Assembly (NCBI RefSeq): GCF_003992595.1
Contig: NZ_RZNA01000052.1
Coordinates: 261,214 to 325,213 of the forward strand
Direction: 5' to 3'
DNA: 64,000 nt
Source of the DNA: Flagellimonas oceanensis
GTDB taxonomy: Bacteria; Bacteroidota; Bacteroidia; Flavobacteriales; Flavobacteriaceae
This document shows, one piece after another, positions 16,148 through 24,482 of this stretch. The notes under the pieces were generated by a model. It saw only the letters and a program-made list of their open reading frames with translations. It made no database searches and had not been told where the DNA came from. The translations under genes and the position numbers were made by a program. The stretch's first letter is position 1. Each line of letters opens with the position of its first letter.

Positions 16148-16438
16148 ATGAGCGAACTTGTTGAGATTGTTGATTCTTTGGAGAACAAGGTGAGCAAATT
16201 GCTTCACAAAATGGAGCTGTTGCACCAACTCAATGCCAAGTTAAAACAGGAATTGGAAGTCCAAAGGGATGAAAACAAAATTCAACAGAAAGCGCTCAGC
16301 GAATGGGAGGAGAAATACGACTCCCTGAAAATGGCAAGCACAATGCTGGGTAGTAATACTAGTAAAACAGAAGCTAAGCTCAAGATAAATACTTTGATTC
16401 GCGAACTTGATGTTTGTATAGCCAAGTTGGCGGATTAA
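16148..16438 (+). CDS. Small coiled-coil protein, ZapB-like
   Basis: This 96-residue protein is almost entirely predicted coiled coil (SELVEIVDSLENKVSKLLHK through EVQRDENKIQQKALSEWEEK). Its position 14 bases before zapA is typical of Bacteroidota, where this small gene is often mislabelled as a phenylalanyl-tRNA synthetase subunit. Size, coiled coil and linkage suggest a divisome partner analogous to ZapB, but sequence similarity to E. coli ZapB is not evident. ATG 16148 is chosen over the TTG at 16133 because it follows the promoter at a better distance. Confidence 0.75.
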   Translation: MSELVEIVDSLENKVSKLLHKMELLHQLNAKLKQELEVQRDENKIQQKALSEWEEKYDSLKMASTMLGSNTSKTEAKLKINTLIRELDVCIAKLAD

Positions 16439-16452
16439 CTGGTACCGAGATT

Positions 16453-16746
16453 ATGGACGAGAAGCTCAAAATAAAGCTTTCCATTGCTGATAGGGTATAT
16501 CCTTTGACGATTGATCCCAAGCAAGAGGAAGGGTTGCGCAAAGCAGCCAAGAACATAGAAAATCTGGCAAAAAAGTTTGAGCAAAACTATGCCGTTCGGG
16601 ACAAGCAGGATGTATTGGCCATGTGTGCTTTACAATTTGCTTCCAAAATTGAGCAAAGCGGAATAGATCGTTCCGAAGATGCGGAGGCTGCCATGCAGCG
16701 CCTCAGGGCATTGGACGAGTTGGTCCATTCCAAAATTGGGGAATAA
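16453..16746 (+). CDS. zapA: Cell division protein ZapA
   Basis: This 97-residue protein has the ZapA pattern: an N-terminal beta-alpha domain (KLKIKLSIADRVYPLTIDPKQEEGLRKAAKNI) followed by a long helix for dimerisation (YAVRDKQDVLAMCALQFASKIEQ). ZapA binds FtsZ and bundles protofilaments at midcell. The start at 16453 leaves a 14-base gap from the coiled-coil gene. The 6S-like RNA gene follows, an arrangement also known in proteobacteria, where ssrS lies next to zapA. Confidence 0.9.
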   Translation: MDEKLKIKLSIADRVYPLTIDPKQEEGLRKAAKNIENLAKKFEQNYAVRDKQDVLAMCALQFASKIEQSGIDRSEDAEAAMQRLRALDELVHSKIGE

Positions 16747-16772
16747 GTTCTTTTAAATAAAATATTGTTACT

Positions 16773-16944
16773 GCCCACATTGGTAATTAATTTTTGACAA
16801 ACTCAACACTAATATAATTAGAAAGGGTGAGTTTAGGCTGTAAAAGCAGGCCCTACTCGTATAGGGATCCTTGATCAGTCTGTTAGCCCTAAACCTGTAT
16901 TTCGGAGTTTGTACAAAACTTCTTCTGATGTGGGCTTTTTTTTT
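16773..16944 (+). ncRNA. ssrS: 6S-like RNA (6S-Flavo type)
   Basis: The stretch between zapA and rny folds as a long interrupted hairpin. GCCCACAT (16773-16780) pairs with ATGTGGGC (16928-16935), which is followed by nine T's. ACAAACTC (16797-16804) pairs with GAGTTTGT (16905-16912). GTTTAGG (16831-16837) pairs with CCTAAAC (16888-16894), and CCCTA (16851) pairs with TAGGG (16862) as the apical stem. The two arms around the second stem leave a large unequal bubble (26 and 10 bases), as in 6S RNA, which mimics an open promoter and holds the housekeeping RNA polymerase. Location beside zapA agrees. The exact 5' end is uncertain; a promoter could lie within zapA's end. Confidence 0.75.
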
Positions 16945-16963
16945 AACTAAACACAATCTAAAG

Positions 16964-18535
16964 ATGGATAATATCATATTAATTGTTGTCGCAGCTGTTG
17001 TAGGGCTGGCAATAGGATTCGGAATTGCCAAGATGATGGAGAAGGGCAAGGCATCCAAAACCATTGCCAATGCAAAGAAGGATGCGGCCGATATCATTAA
17101 AGAGGCCAAAAAAGAAGGGGAGGGCATCAAGAAGGATAAGATTTTTCAGGCCAAGGAGAAGTTTTTGGAATTGAAGGCGGAACATGAAAAGGTTATCATC
17201 AACAAGGATAAGAAAATCGCCGAGGCCGAAAAGCGTACTAGGGACAAGGAATCCCAAGTGAGCAGCGAATTGGCCAAGAATAAAAAGCTGAACGATCAGT
17301 TTCAACAGAAAATAAAGGATGTCGAGTACAAAAGTGAGATACTCGATAAAAAACAGGCCGAGGTCGAAAAGCTTCACAAGAGCCAAGTCCAGCAGTTGGA
17401 AGTGATTTCAGGACTTTCCGCTGAAGATGCAAAGGCACAATTGCTGGAGTCGTTAAAAGAGACCGCCAAGAGTGATGCCATGGCATATCTTCAAAATACT
17501 TTGGAAGAAGCAAAGCTTACCGCACAACAAGAGGCCAGAAAAATCGTGGTCAATACCATCCAGCGTATCGGAACCGAAGAAGCAGTGGAAAACTGTGTGT
17601 CGGTATTCAATCTGGAATCCGATGATGTCAAAGGACGAATCATTGGTAGGGAAGGTAGAAACATCCGTGCTTTGGAATCTGCTACCGGAGTTGAGATCAT
17701 TGTCGATGATACCCCGGAAGCCATTATCCTCTCCTGTTTTGATTCCGTGAGGAGGGAAGTGGCAAGATTGTCCCTGCACCGACTGGTAACAGATGGACGA
17801 ATCCACCCAGCTCGTATTGAAGAGGTGGTAAAGAAGACCGAAAAGCAAATCAACGAAGAAATTGCAGAGATAGGTAAACGTACTGTTATTGATCTGGGCA
17901 TCCATGGATTGCACCCAGAGTTGATCAAAGCGGTGGGTAGAATGAAGTATCGTTCGTCTTACGGACAAAACCTTTTGCAACACTCCAGAGAGGTGGCCAA
18001 ACTTTGCGGTGTGATGGCTGCGGAATTGGGGCTCAACCCTAAACTGGCCAAACGTGCTGGATTACTTCACGATATTGGAAAAGTACCCATGGCCGAGGTA
18101 GAAGTGGAGACACCACACGCAATCTTGGGTATGCAATGGGCACAGAAATATGGTGAAAAAGGTGAGGTTTGCAATGCTATCGGAGCCCACCACGACGAAA
18201 TTGAGATGAACACTTTGATATCTCCGATTGTTCAGGTCTGTGATGCCATCAGCGGAGCAAGGCCAGGAGCAAGAAGACAGGTTTTGGACTCTTACATCCA
18301 ACGATTGAAAGACTTGGAAGATATCGCTTTTGGTTTCAACGGGGTACAGAAAGCCTATGCTATTCAAGCTGGTAGGGAACTTCGAGTGATTGTGGAAAGC
18401 GAAAAAGTGAACGACGACAAAGCGGCCGAACTTTCTTTCGAAATCTCACAAAAAATACAGACCGATATGACCTATCCTGGTCAGGTAAAGGTTACTGTAA
18501 TCCGTGAGACACGATCTGTAAACGTTGCTAAATAA
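16964..18535 (+). CDS. rny: Ribonuclease Y
   Basis: This 523-residue protein has an N-terminal membrane helix (about 3-23), a long coiled coil (about 30-210), a KH domain (about 210-275; [18 protein letters not shown]) and an HD domain (about 335-430) with LLHDIGKVP and AHHDEIE. RNase Y starts mRNA decay by endonucleolytic cleavage at the membrane. ATG 16964 is used; the in-frame TTG at 16871 lies inside the 6S-like RNA and would put 31 residues before the membrane helix. It is the last gene of this cluster. Confidence 0.95.
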   Translation: MDNIILIVVAAVVGLAIGFGIAKMMEKGKASKTIANAKKDAADIIKEAKKEGEGIKKDKIFQAKEKFLELKAEHEKVIINKDKKIAEAEKRTRDKESQVSSELAKNKKLNDQFQQKIKDVEYKSEILDKKQAEVEKLHKSQVQQLEVISGLSAEDAKAQLLESLKETAKSDAMAYLQNTLEEAKLTAQQEARKIVVNTIQRIGTEEAVENCVSVFNLESDDVKGRIIGREGRNIRALESATGVEIIVDDTPEAIILSCFDSVRREVARLSLHRLVTDGRIHPARIEEVVKKTEKQINEEIAEIGKRTVIDLGIHGLHPELIKAVGRMKYRSSYGQNLLQHSREVAKLCGVMAAELGLNPKLAKRAGLLHDIGKVPMAEVEVETPHAILGMQWAQKYGEKGEVCNAIGAHHDEIEMNTLISPIVQVCDAISGARPGARRQVLDSYIQRLKDLEDIAFGFNGVQKAYAIQAGRELRVIVESEKVNDDKAAELSFEISQKIQTDMTYPGQVKVTVIRETRSVNVAK

Positions 18536-18547
18536 GTAGTTGGAAAA

Positions 18548-19795
18548 CTAGAAGTCCAAGGTGTTTAGCAAAATCCAATTTATTGGGATGTCCTGATATT
18601 GGGAACTGGACCTGTTCGTGGTATTGGTGGTGTTTTTTGACATGACCACAAGCCACATACCGTCGCCGTAAGTTATGGTGGTTATCGAATATCCTTTGTC
18701 CGCCCTTTCTTTGATCCAATTGAAGGGATACGCAGTTTCTGTTTTCCATGATTGTGCCCCTAGTTTGGAACCTTTGCTCATGGCGAGGGCCCAGACACCG
18801 TTTCCATAGGTAGCAGAAGTTATGGCGTAATTCTCGTTCCAATTGTCAATAATCCAATCCCTTGGAATATCGTAACTGGTCTTCCATTTTTGGTCGGTAA
18901 ACCCGGTATTTTTGTTCATGGCCAAATACCAGTTTCCAGCCCCATACATTACCGAAGTGATTTGGTAATCTTCATTCCATTTTCCAATGACCCAATCCTT
19001 GGGAAAGGTATCCGATTTTTTCCAGGATTGTGGCTGTAAAGCTTTCCATTTGCTCATCAGTACAACGAACTGTTCTTTATTTTCATCATAATCAAAAGCG
19101 GATATGTTGAGGCCTTCGTCCCATTGCTGTTTGATCCATTCGTCAGGGAATTGATTCGATTTTTTGATTTTTTGTTCCGAGTAGGGGGCTTTGCTCGTGT
19201 TGTCCATTACGGCGACCCAAACCGATTCCCCATCCACACCATTGGCAAGTACGGTCACTGCATTGTCTTCCGTGGGATAGGATATTTCTCCTTTGTTCAA
19301 ATAGATCAGCAATTGGAAAAGTGATTCCTCTTCTTCAAAATAGTCATCCAGATATCCCTTGGTCAGTGCTTTGGGGTTTAATTTTACCCAATAGAGCATT
19401 GGTTTCATGGATTCTGTAAAGTCTCCGCCTTCAAAAGCATTATCGTCAGCTGTATATGCTTCGTAAGATGCCCCATTTTCTTTTACATAAAAGTTGTCCG
19501 CACTATAAGTGGAGTTTGATGGTCCACGCACCATGTGTGCTTCGCGACCATCCAAATACTGGTCTGTGGTACCATCCGCTTTTATGAAGTTTTTGTAAGA
19601 GCAAGCGTAAGTGGCCAGTTTATCCGCACCATTGGCATAATACTTTACGCGTACCAGGGCTTCGTTTTCCTCATAGAAAATAACAAGGGCGGTATACTTC
19701 ACATCTCCGCTGACCCAACTGGTCTCGTAATAGTTTTGCGAATATCCGGAAATGGCAGCGCACAAAATCATTAGGGAAACTAAAAGGTTTTTCAT
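18548..19795 (-). CDS. Secreted repeat protein with DUF7477-like repeats
   Basis: This 415-residue protein has a signal peptide (1-20). Residues 21-200 have no recognised domain. Residues 216-402 hold four repeats of about 46-48 residues starting at 216, 264, 310 and 356, plus a partial fifth at 403-415. Each has a core of FP-x-x-W-I, W-N-E-x-Y-x-I-T-S, YG-x-G-x-W-x-x-A/V-M-S/N-K, then a variable linker and W-K. This pattern recalls the C-terminal repeats (DUF7477) of plant MUT9-like/casein-kinase-I-like proteins. The shape suggests a beta-propeller-like or solenoid binding surface. Function is unknown; no partner gene is adjacent. Confidence 0.7.
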   Translation of the reverse strand: MKNLLVSLMILCAAISGYSQNYYETSWVSGDVKYTALVIFYEENEALVRVKYYANGADKLATYACSYKNFIKADGTTDQYLDGREAHMVRGPSNSTYSADNFYVKENGASYEAYTADDNAFEGGDFTESMKPMLYWVKLNPKALTKGYLDDYFEEEESLFQLLIYLNKGEISYPTEDNAVTVLANGVDGESVWVAVMDNTSKAPYSEQKIKKSNQFPDEWIKQQWDEGLNISAFDYDENKEQFVVLMSKWKALQPQSWKKSDTFPKDWVIGKWNEDYQITSVMYGAGNWYLAMNKNTGFTDQKWKTSYDIPRDWIIDNWNENYAITSATYGNGVWALAMSKGSKLGAQSWKTETAYPFNWIKERADKGYSITTITYGDGMWLVVMSKNTTNTTNRSSSQYQDIPINWILLNTLDF

Positions 19796-20024
19796 AGTGG
19801 TTGGTTGGTATGGTGTTTTGATTCTAAAGATAAAAATGCCACCAAAATGAAGAAAAAACCAAAAAAATGCGGTGTATGGTCAAAAAAAGTTGTGAATACT
19901 TGCTTTTAATCATAAATCGACCCTTCTAATTCTTGATGTGAAGTACTGTGAGCTGACAATTATCATACTTTTCCAGGCGGGATAAGGGTAATTTCATTGA
20001 AGGAATTGTTAAACTACTTGAGTG

Positions 20025-20450
20025 ATGAAAAATGGTGTGCCCGTTTCTAAAATAATGACCAAAAAGTTGGTCACGCTTACAACTAAGGATGATTTGGTAA
20101 CCGCCGAACGGCTTTTTAAAAAGCATCATATAAGACATATTCCCGTGGTGGAAGGCTCATCCATTGTAGGGATGTTGAGCTACACGGATCTATTGCGAAT
20201 CAGCTTTGCTGATGCCGTGGACGAACATGAGGAATATGTGGACACCATTGTTTACAATATGTTTACCATACCTCAAGTTATGGTCAATGACGTTGTAAGT
20301 GTAACATCCAAGACTTCTATTGGGGATGTGGCACGTTTTCTTTCAAAAAGAGAGTTTCATGCATTGCCTGTAGTGGATAATGGCAAACTTGTGGGGATTG
20401 TTACCACTACGGACTTAATCAACTATTTACTGGAATGCATTGAGCCTTGA
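20025..20450 (+). CDS. CBS-domain protein
   Basis: This 141-residue protein consists of a CBS pair: VSKIMTKKLVTLTTKDDLVTAERLF to VGMLSYTDLLRI, and IPQVMVNDVVSVTSKTSIGDVARFL to VGIVTTTDLINYLLE. Such stand-alone CBS proteins bind adenine nucleotides and act as energy or nucleotide sensors for partner enzymes. The partner is not visible. ATG 20025 is used; a GTG precedes it directly at 20022. A strong bidirectional terminator (20465-20492) closes the gene. Confidence 0.85.
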   Translation: MKNGVPVSKIMTKKLVTLTTKDDLVTAERLFKKHHIRHIPVVEGSSIVGMLSYTDLLRISFADAVDEHEEYVDTIVYNMFTIPQVMVNDVVSVTSKTSIGDVARFLSKREFHALPVVDNGKLVGIVTTTDLINYLLECIEP

Positions 20451-20464
20451 ACTGGAAAGAATGC

Positions 20465-20492
20465 AAAGGGCCGCCCTAATTGGCGGCCCTTT
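20465..20492. terminator. Bidirectional intrinsic terminator
   Basis: An 11-bp perfect stem (AAAGGGCCGCC/GGCGGCCCTTT) with loop CTAATT lies between the convergent CBS and DUF349 genes, with A and T runs on the two sides of the stem. It can act on both strands. Confidence 0.85.
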
Positions 20493-20515
20493 GATTTTAT
20501 ATGATGAATTGATCT

Positions 20516-22576
20516 TTATTCCTCTTCGTTGCTCTCGTTTTCCTCTTCCTCGGATTCCTTGTTGAGCTTGTGCTCGAGAATGTTGAGTTTCTTCATCTTC
20601 TCTTTCCAAGTTTTAAGGGCCTCTTTTTGCTTGTTCAAGTTGTTGACAACTTCTTTTACCAATGGATTGCCCTCGGTATCACCTGAGAAGAATTGAAGAT
20701 TGTTCTCCAATTGACGGATTTCGGATTTTACCTCGTCGATTTTGCGTTTGACAAAAAGGCGTTCGTTGCCGATGGCGTAATTATCCTCGGTTTTGGCCAA
20801 TTCCTGAACTTTGTTGCCGTATTTGAGCAGTTCCGATTGTTGTTTGCCAACTCCTAACTTTTTGAAGAGCGCGTCCACAATTTTGTTGAACTTGCTGTTG
20901 ATATGCTTCTTGTTATAGGGAATACGGCCATATTGTTTCCATTCGGCCAAAAAGGCTTTGATGTCTTCGATATCCTTTTTCTTGTTACCGCTGAGCTGAA
21001 ACTCTTTCAAGCGGTCTAGACAGGCACTTTTCTTCTTGAAGTTTTCGAACTCTTCTTGGTGGGCCTCATTCTTTTCAGCATGCAGACGGTCAAAGTAATG
21101 GTTGCAGGCATCTTTGAACTCTTTCCAAATCTTATCGGAATACTTTCGGGGTACATGGCCAATCTTTTTCCAGTCCCGTTGTATGCGTTTCATTTGAGGG
21201 GTTACCTCGGCCCAATCGTCACTATCCTTTAAGGAAACAGCCAGTTCCAAGAGCTCTTTTTTCTTTTCCAGATTTTGCTGTTGCTCTTTTTTCTGGTTTT
21301 TATAGAAAGCGTTCTTGGTTCTATTGAATTTGCGGACGGTTTCCTTGAAATGGCTCCAGGTTTCCTCGTTTACCTTTTGGGGAACTCTTCCCGCTTTAAA
21401 GAACGATTCCCTGAGCGCTTCAACTTCTTTGATCTGTTGTTGGATCCCTCTGTGGTTGTCCGCAACATTTTCGGCTATTTTAGCAATGTTGGCAATGATC
21501 TCCTGCTTTTTCTCCAGATTCTTTTCGTAGGACTTTTCCAGTTCTTGGAAATGTTCTTGCCTACGTTGGTGCATGGCCTTGGTGGCATTGCTGAATTTTT
21601 CCCAAATCTCCTCGCGGTGTTCCTTGGCCACGGGGCCTATATCCTCTTTCCAGATTTTGTGAAGGGTCTGCAGCTCCCTGAAGGCCTTGTTCAAATCCGG
21701 CTCATCGACCAAAGCTTCGGCACGTTCCACCAATTTTTGTTTTTCTTCGAGATTGTGCTTAAAGTCAAGATCGCGCAATTCACGGTTAAGGTGGAGAAAA
21801 TCGTAAAAGATTTCCATGTGGTGATGGTAGGTGCGCCAAACATCATTGTAATTGGCACGCGGGATTGGTCCGGCATTCCTCCATCGATTCTGGAGATCCT
21901 TGAAATTGTTGTAGGTGGTGTTGATGTCTTCCTCGATATCGATAAGACCTTTCAACTCCTCAATGATATCCAATCTTTTTTGAAGATTGTCCTTTAAGGA
22001 CTGGTCTAATTTTTTGTAGTACTGGTCTCTTTTTTCCCGGTAATCGGAGTAGACTTCATTAAATTGTCTTTTGGATACGGAATTGTATCTGAAATCTATC
22101 TCGTTGCCACCCTTGGAGATGAACTCCTCTTTCTTTTCATCCAGAAAATCATGGAACTTTTGATCGAACTCATATTTAATGGAGCTCACATGCTTGTTGA
22201 TGGCCTGTACTTTTTCGTTTTTGACCAATTTTTGCAATTCCCCAACCAAGTTTTCCATGGACATAGAGTGATAGTCCAACATGGGGATGGTATGACGCTT
22301 TTCGTTGTCTGAATCCTCTGCGTCCTCCGCATTGGATTCGTCGATTTCGTCTATGTGTTCGTTGGAGTCCTCTTTCTTTTCAGGATTTATTTCATCGCTC
22401 TTGGTTTCGGAAACCGCATCTTTTTCAGCTTGTTTTTCCTCTTCATTTTCAGGTGTGGCACTTTCGGAACCCTTAGGTTCGGCCTGAGTGCTTTCTTCCA
22501 AATGTCCTTTGGTGTTTTCCGATGTTTCCTCTATACCACCTTCAGCTTGCTGAAGTTTACGATCATTTTCCTGCAT
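20516..22576 (-). CDS. DUF349 repeat protein
   Basis: This 686-residue protein has an acidic, low-complexity N-terminus (about 1-105, rich in E, D, K and S), then a highly charged helical region (about 110-650) made of consecutive DUF349 repeats. Their signature is seen in FKDLQNRWRNAGPIPRANYN, LQTLHKIWKEDIGPVAKEHR, ESFFKAGRVPQKVNEETW, MKRIQRDWKKIGHVPRKYSD and FLAEWKQYGRIPYN. The C-terminus is coiled coil and again acidic. No signal peptide is seen, so it is probably cytoplasmic. Function is unknown. It follows aroE on the same strand by 143 bases, and a -7 box at 22643-22650 suggests its own promoter. Confidence 0.8.
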   Translation of the reverse strand: MQENDRKLQQAEGGIEETSENTKGHLEESTQAEPKGSESATPENEEEKQAEKDAVSETKSDEINPEKKEDSNEHIDEIDESNAEDAEDSDNEKRHTIPMLDYHSMSMENLVGELQKLVKNEKVQAINKHVSSIKYEFDQKFHDFLDEKKEEFISKGGNEIDFRYNSVSKRQFNEVYSDYREKRDQYYKKLDQSLKDNLQKRLDIIEELKGLIDIEEDINTTYNNFKDLQNRWRNAGPIPRANYNDVWRTYHHHMEIFYDFLHLNRELRDLDFKHNLEEKQKLVERAEALVDEPDLNKAFRELQTLHKIWKEDIGPVAKEHREEIWEKFSNATKAMHQRRQEHFQELEKSYEKNLEKKQEIIANIAKIAENVADNHRGIQQQIKEVEALRESFFKAGRVPQKVNEETWSHFKETVRKFNRTKNAFYKNQKKEQQQNLEKKKELLELAVSLKDSDDWAEVTPQMKRIQRDWKKIGHVPRKYSDKIWKEFKDACNHYFDRLHAEKNEAHQEEFENFKKKSACLDRLKEFQLSGNKKKDIEDIKAFLAEWKQYGRIPYNKKHINSKFNKIVDALFKKLGVGKQQSELLKYGNKVQELAKTEDNYAIGNERLFVKRKIDEVKSEIRQLENNLQFFSGDTEGNPLVKEVVNNLNKQKEALKTWKEKMKKLNILEHKLNKESEEEENESNEEE

Positions 22577-22642
22577 TCGTAGCTTATTTACCTATTGATT
22601 GATGAAAATTATAGCCAATTTAACAACTTAATTGTCTAATAG

Positions 22643-22650
22643 CAAAAGTA
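22643..22650 (-). promoter_or_regulatory. -7 promoter box upstream of the DUF349 gene
   Basis: The minus strand reads TACTTTTG, a TAnnTTTG match, about 66 bases before ATG 22576. There is no visible -33 TTG at 17-23 bases. Confidence 0.4.
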
Positions 22651-22687
22651 TTGTTTCTTCTTTTTGGTCGGGAATATAGTTGTGTGG

Positions 22688-22710
22688 ATCGGTGTAAACC
22701 CTATACCGAT
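22688..22710 (-). terminator. Hairpin after aroE
   Basis: ATCGGTGTA (22688-22696) and TATACCGAT (22702-22710) form a 9-bp stem with one G-U pair and a 5-base loop, just past the aroE stop. No T-run follows on the minus strand, so termination is doubtful; a transcript-end stabiliser is possible. Confidence 0.3.
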
Positions 22711-22719
22711 TGTCTTCTA

Positions 22720-23451
22720 TTACAGGTTATTCCAGATTTCCCAAGCTTTTTCGGCCTGCTGTTCCAGCATTTTCAATCCATTGCAAATAGTGGCGCCATT
22801 GGCCTCTCCCATAGCCAGAAAACTGGTTTTTTCCGGATTGTAGATCAAATCGTACAATAAGTGGTCGGGACCAATATATTGATAGGGTAGCGCAGGTTTG
22901 TCCTCGATATTGGGATAGGTCCCCAAAGGAGTACAGTTGATGATCAAGGTATTTTTTTCTAGAATACTTTGATCTAGCTCATTGTAAGTATATTGCCCCT
23001 CTTTTTTACTGCGGGAAACATAGGTATTGGCAATGCCAAGTTCGTCCAGTACAAAACGAACCGCTTTGGAAGCACCACCCGTTCCCAAAATCAATGCATT
23101 TTTGTGATGTGGTTTTAAAAAAGGTTCCAGCGATTTTTGAAAGCCATAGGCATCCGTATTGAAGCCTTTTAAACCTTTCTCTGAAAATTGAATCGTGTTG
23201 ACGGCTCCAATTTTCGCCGCTTTTTCATCCAATTCATCCAAAAAGGGGATGATATCCTGCTTGTAGGGAATGGTAACGTTGAGCCCCTTGAGATTGTCCT
23301 GGGCGAGCACGTTCTTGAACCCATCCATGTTTTGAATGTCAAAATTCTCGTAGCTGTGGTCTTTCAATCCCAAACCCTTGAATTTTTCAGTGAAATACCC
23401 TTGCGAAAAGGAGTAGGAGATGTTTCTACCGAGAAGCCCGAACCTGTTCAT
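22720..23451 (-). CDS. aroE: Shikimate dehydrogenase
   Basis: This 243-residue protein (from ATG 23451) reduces 3-dehydroshikimate with NADPH in aromatic amino acid synthesis. Substrate residues are in SYSFSQ (near residue 12), IPYKQDI and GFNTDAYGF; the nucleotide loop is GTGGASKA. A second ATG at 23472 would add seven residues, but NRFGLLGRNISYSFSQ is the usual family start. Either way the gene overlaps the end of the DUF368 gene at 23426, so it is part of the TPR-DUF368-DUF368-aroE unit. Confidence 0.92.
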   Translation of the reverse strand: MNRFGLLGRNISYSFSQGYFTEKFKGLGLKDHSYENFDIQNMDGFKNVLAQDNLKGLNVTIPYKQDIIPFLDELDEKAAKIGAVNTIQFSEKGLKGFNTDAYGFQKSLEPFLKPHHKNALILGTGGASKAVRFVLDELGIANTYVSRSKKEGQYTYNELDQSILEKNTLIINCTPLGTYPNIEDKPALPYQYIGPDHLLYDLIYNPEKTSFLAMGEANGATICNGLKMLEQQAEKAWEIWNNL

Positions 23452-24463
23452 TTTTCTGTCTGTTGTTGCCATACCAATCCAAAATCAATAATACCAAAAT
23501 CCCAATTAAAATAAAAAGGATGGCCCACCAGCTTTCCGCCTCTGCCATATCGGGTAGATATCTGGTGTAGTTCACTATAACTTTGTTCCCGTTGGAGTCC
23601 AATAATGTATTTCCTGTTGGGTCTATTTTAAAAATAGTCTTCTTCCAAGGCCAAAGTACACCCAGCGACCCGGTTATAAAACCTAATAGCACAGCTGAGG
23701 TTATGGCTTTAAAATGCTTTAACAAATAGCTCAGTAAATGAGAAAATGTAACCAATCCCGTAATGGAACCCAAGGTAAAGACCCCCAATATTTTTAGGAT
23801 TTGGATTCGTTCCTCATTCTTCCAGAAGCTGAAGTCCCCAGAGAAAATCTCGGAAAAAGTATCGTAAAGGGCATTTACGGAGTCTACCAGGAGTAGGACG
23901 TAATTGCCCATCAAGATCAAAATAAAGGATCCAGAGAGCCCCGGAAGGGTCATACCGGATACACTGACGATTCCACAGAAAAAGATGAACAGTAGGTTGT
24001 CATTTTCTTTTGCGGGACTCAAAAAGCTAATGGAGACCCCGATGATCAAACCAATGAGCCCGGCCGGAATGGTTTTTTTGTTCCAAGGTGAAAAATCTTT
24101 GCCAATGTGATAGATGGAACCGATGACCATCCCAAAGAAGGTGGCCCAGACCAGTAGCTCATTATGTTCCAAGAAATAATCCAGAATTCGGGAAACACTG
24201 AAATAACTGACAAGCATCCCAAAAACGAGCAGTCCCAAAAAACGAGCGTTGGTGTATCGGAAAAAGCTTTTGAACCTCCCGTTGAACAAAAGTTTCAGGG
24301 CTTTGGAGTTCAGTTTTTGCAGGGAATAGATGAACTCTTCATAAAACCCAGCCACAAAAGCGACTATGCCACCGGAAACCCCTGGAACCTTATTGGCGGC
24401 ACCCATACAAAGCCCCTTGATGACCAAGAAGAAATTGTCCAGAAATGTTCTAGGTTGATGCAT
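23426..24463 (-). CDS. DUF368 (PopT-type) polyprenyl-phosphate transporter, copy A
   Basis: This 345-residue polytopic membrane protein has two matching re-entrant motifs, PGVSGGIVAFVAGFYEEF near the N-terminus and LPGLSGSFILILMGNYVL in the middle, which is the hallmark of DUF368. Proteins of this family (PopT) have been shown to carry undecaprenyl phosphate back to the cytoplasmic face of the membrane; this role here is inferred from family. It lies 19 bases after its paralogue and overlaps aroE. Whether the two copies differ in substrate or direction cannot be read from the sequence. Confidence 0.85.
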   Translation of the reverse strand: MHQPRTFLDNFFLVIKGLCMGAANKVPGVSGGIVAFVAGFYEEFIYSLQKLNSKALKLLFNGRFKSFFRYTNARFLGLLVFGMLVSYFSVSRILDYFLEHNELLVWATFFGMVIGSIYHIGKDFSPWNKKTIPAGLIGLIIGVSISFLSPAKENDNLLFIFFCGIVSVSGMTLPGLSGSFILILMGNYVLLLVDSVNALYDTFSEIFSGDFSFWKNEERIQILKILGVFTLGSITGLVTFSHLLSYLLKHFKAITSAVLLGFITGSLGVLWPWKKTIFKIDPTGNTLLDSNGNKVIVNYTRYLPDMAEAESWWAILFILIGILVLLILDWYGNNRQKNEQVRASR

Positions 24464-24482
24464 GCGCCTAAACAGGTTTTAC

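Noticed and set aside
16871..16963. Longer N-terminus for RNase Y
   Set aside because: The region is the 6S-like RNA; the protein family starts with the membrane helix after ATG 16964.
21275..21997. 240-codon open frame antisense to the DUF349 gene
   Set aside because: Antisense of a charged coiled-coil gene gives a false hydrophobic frame.
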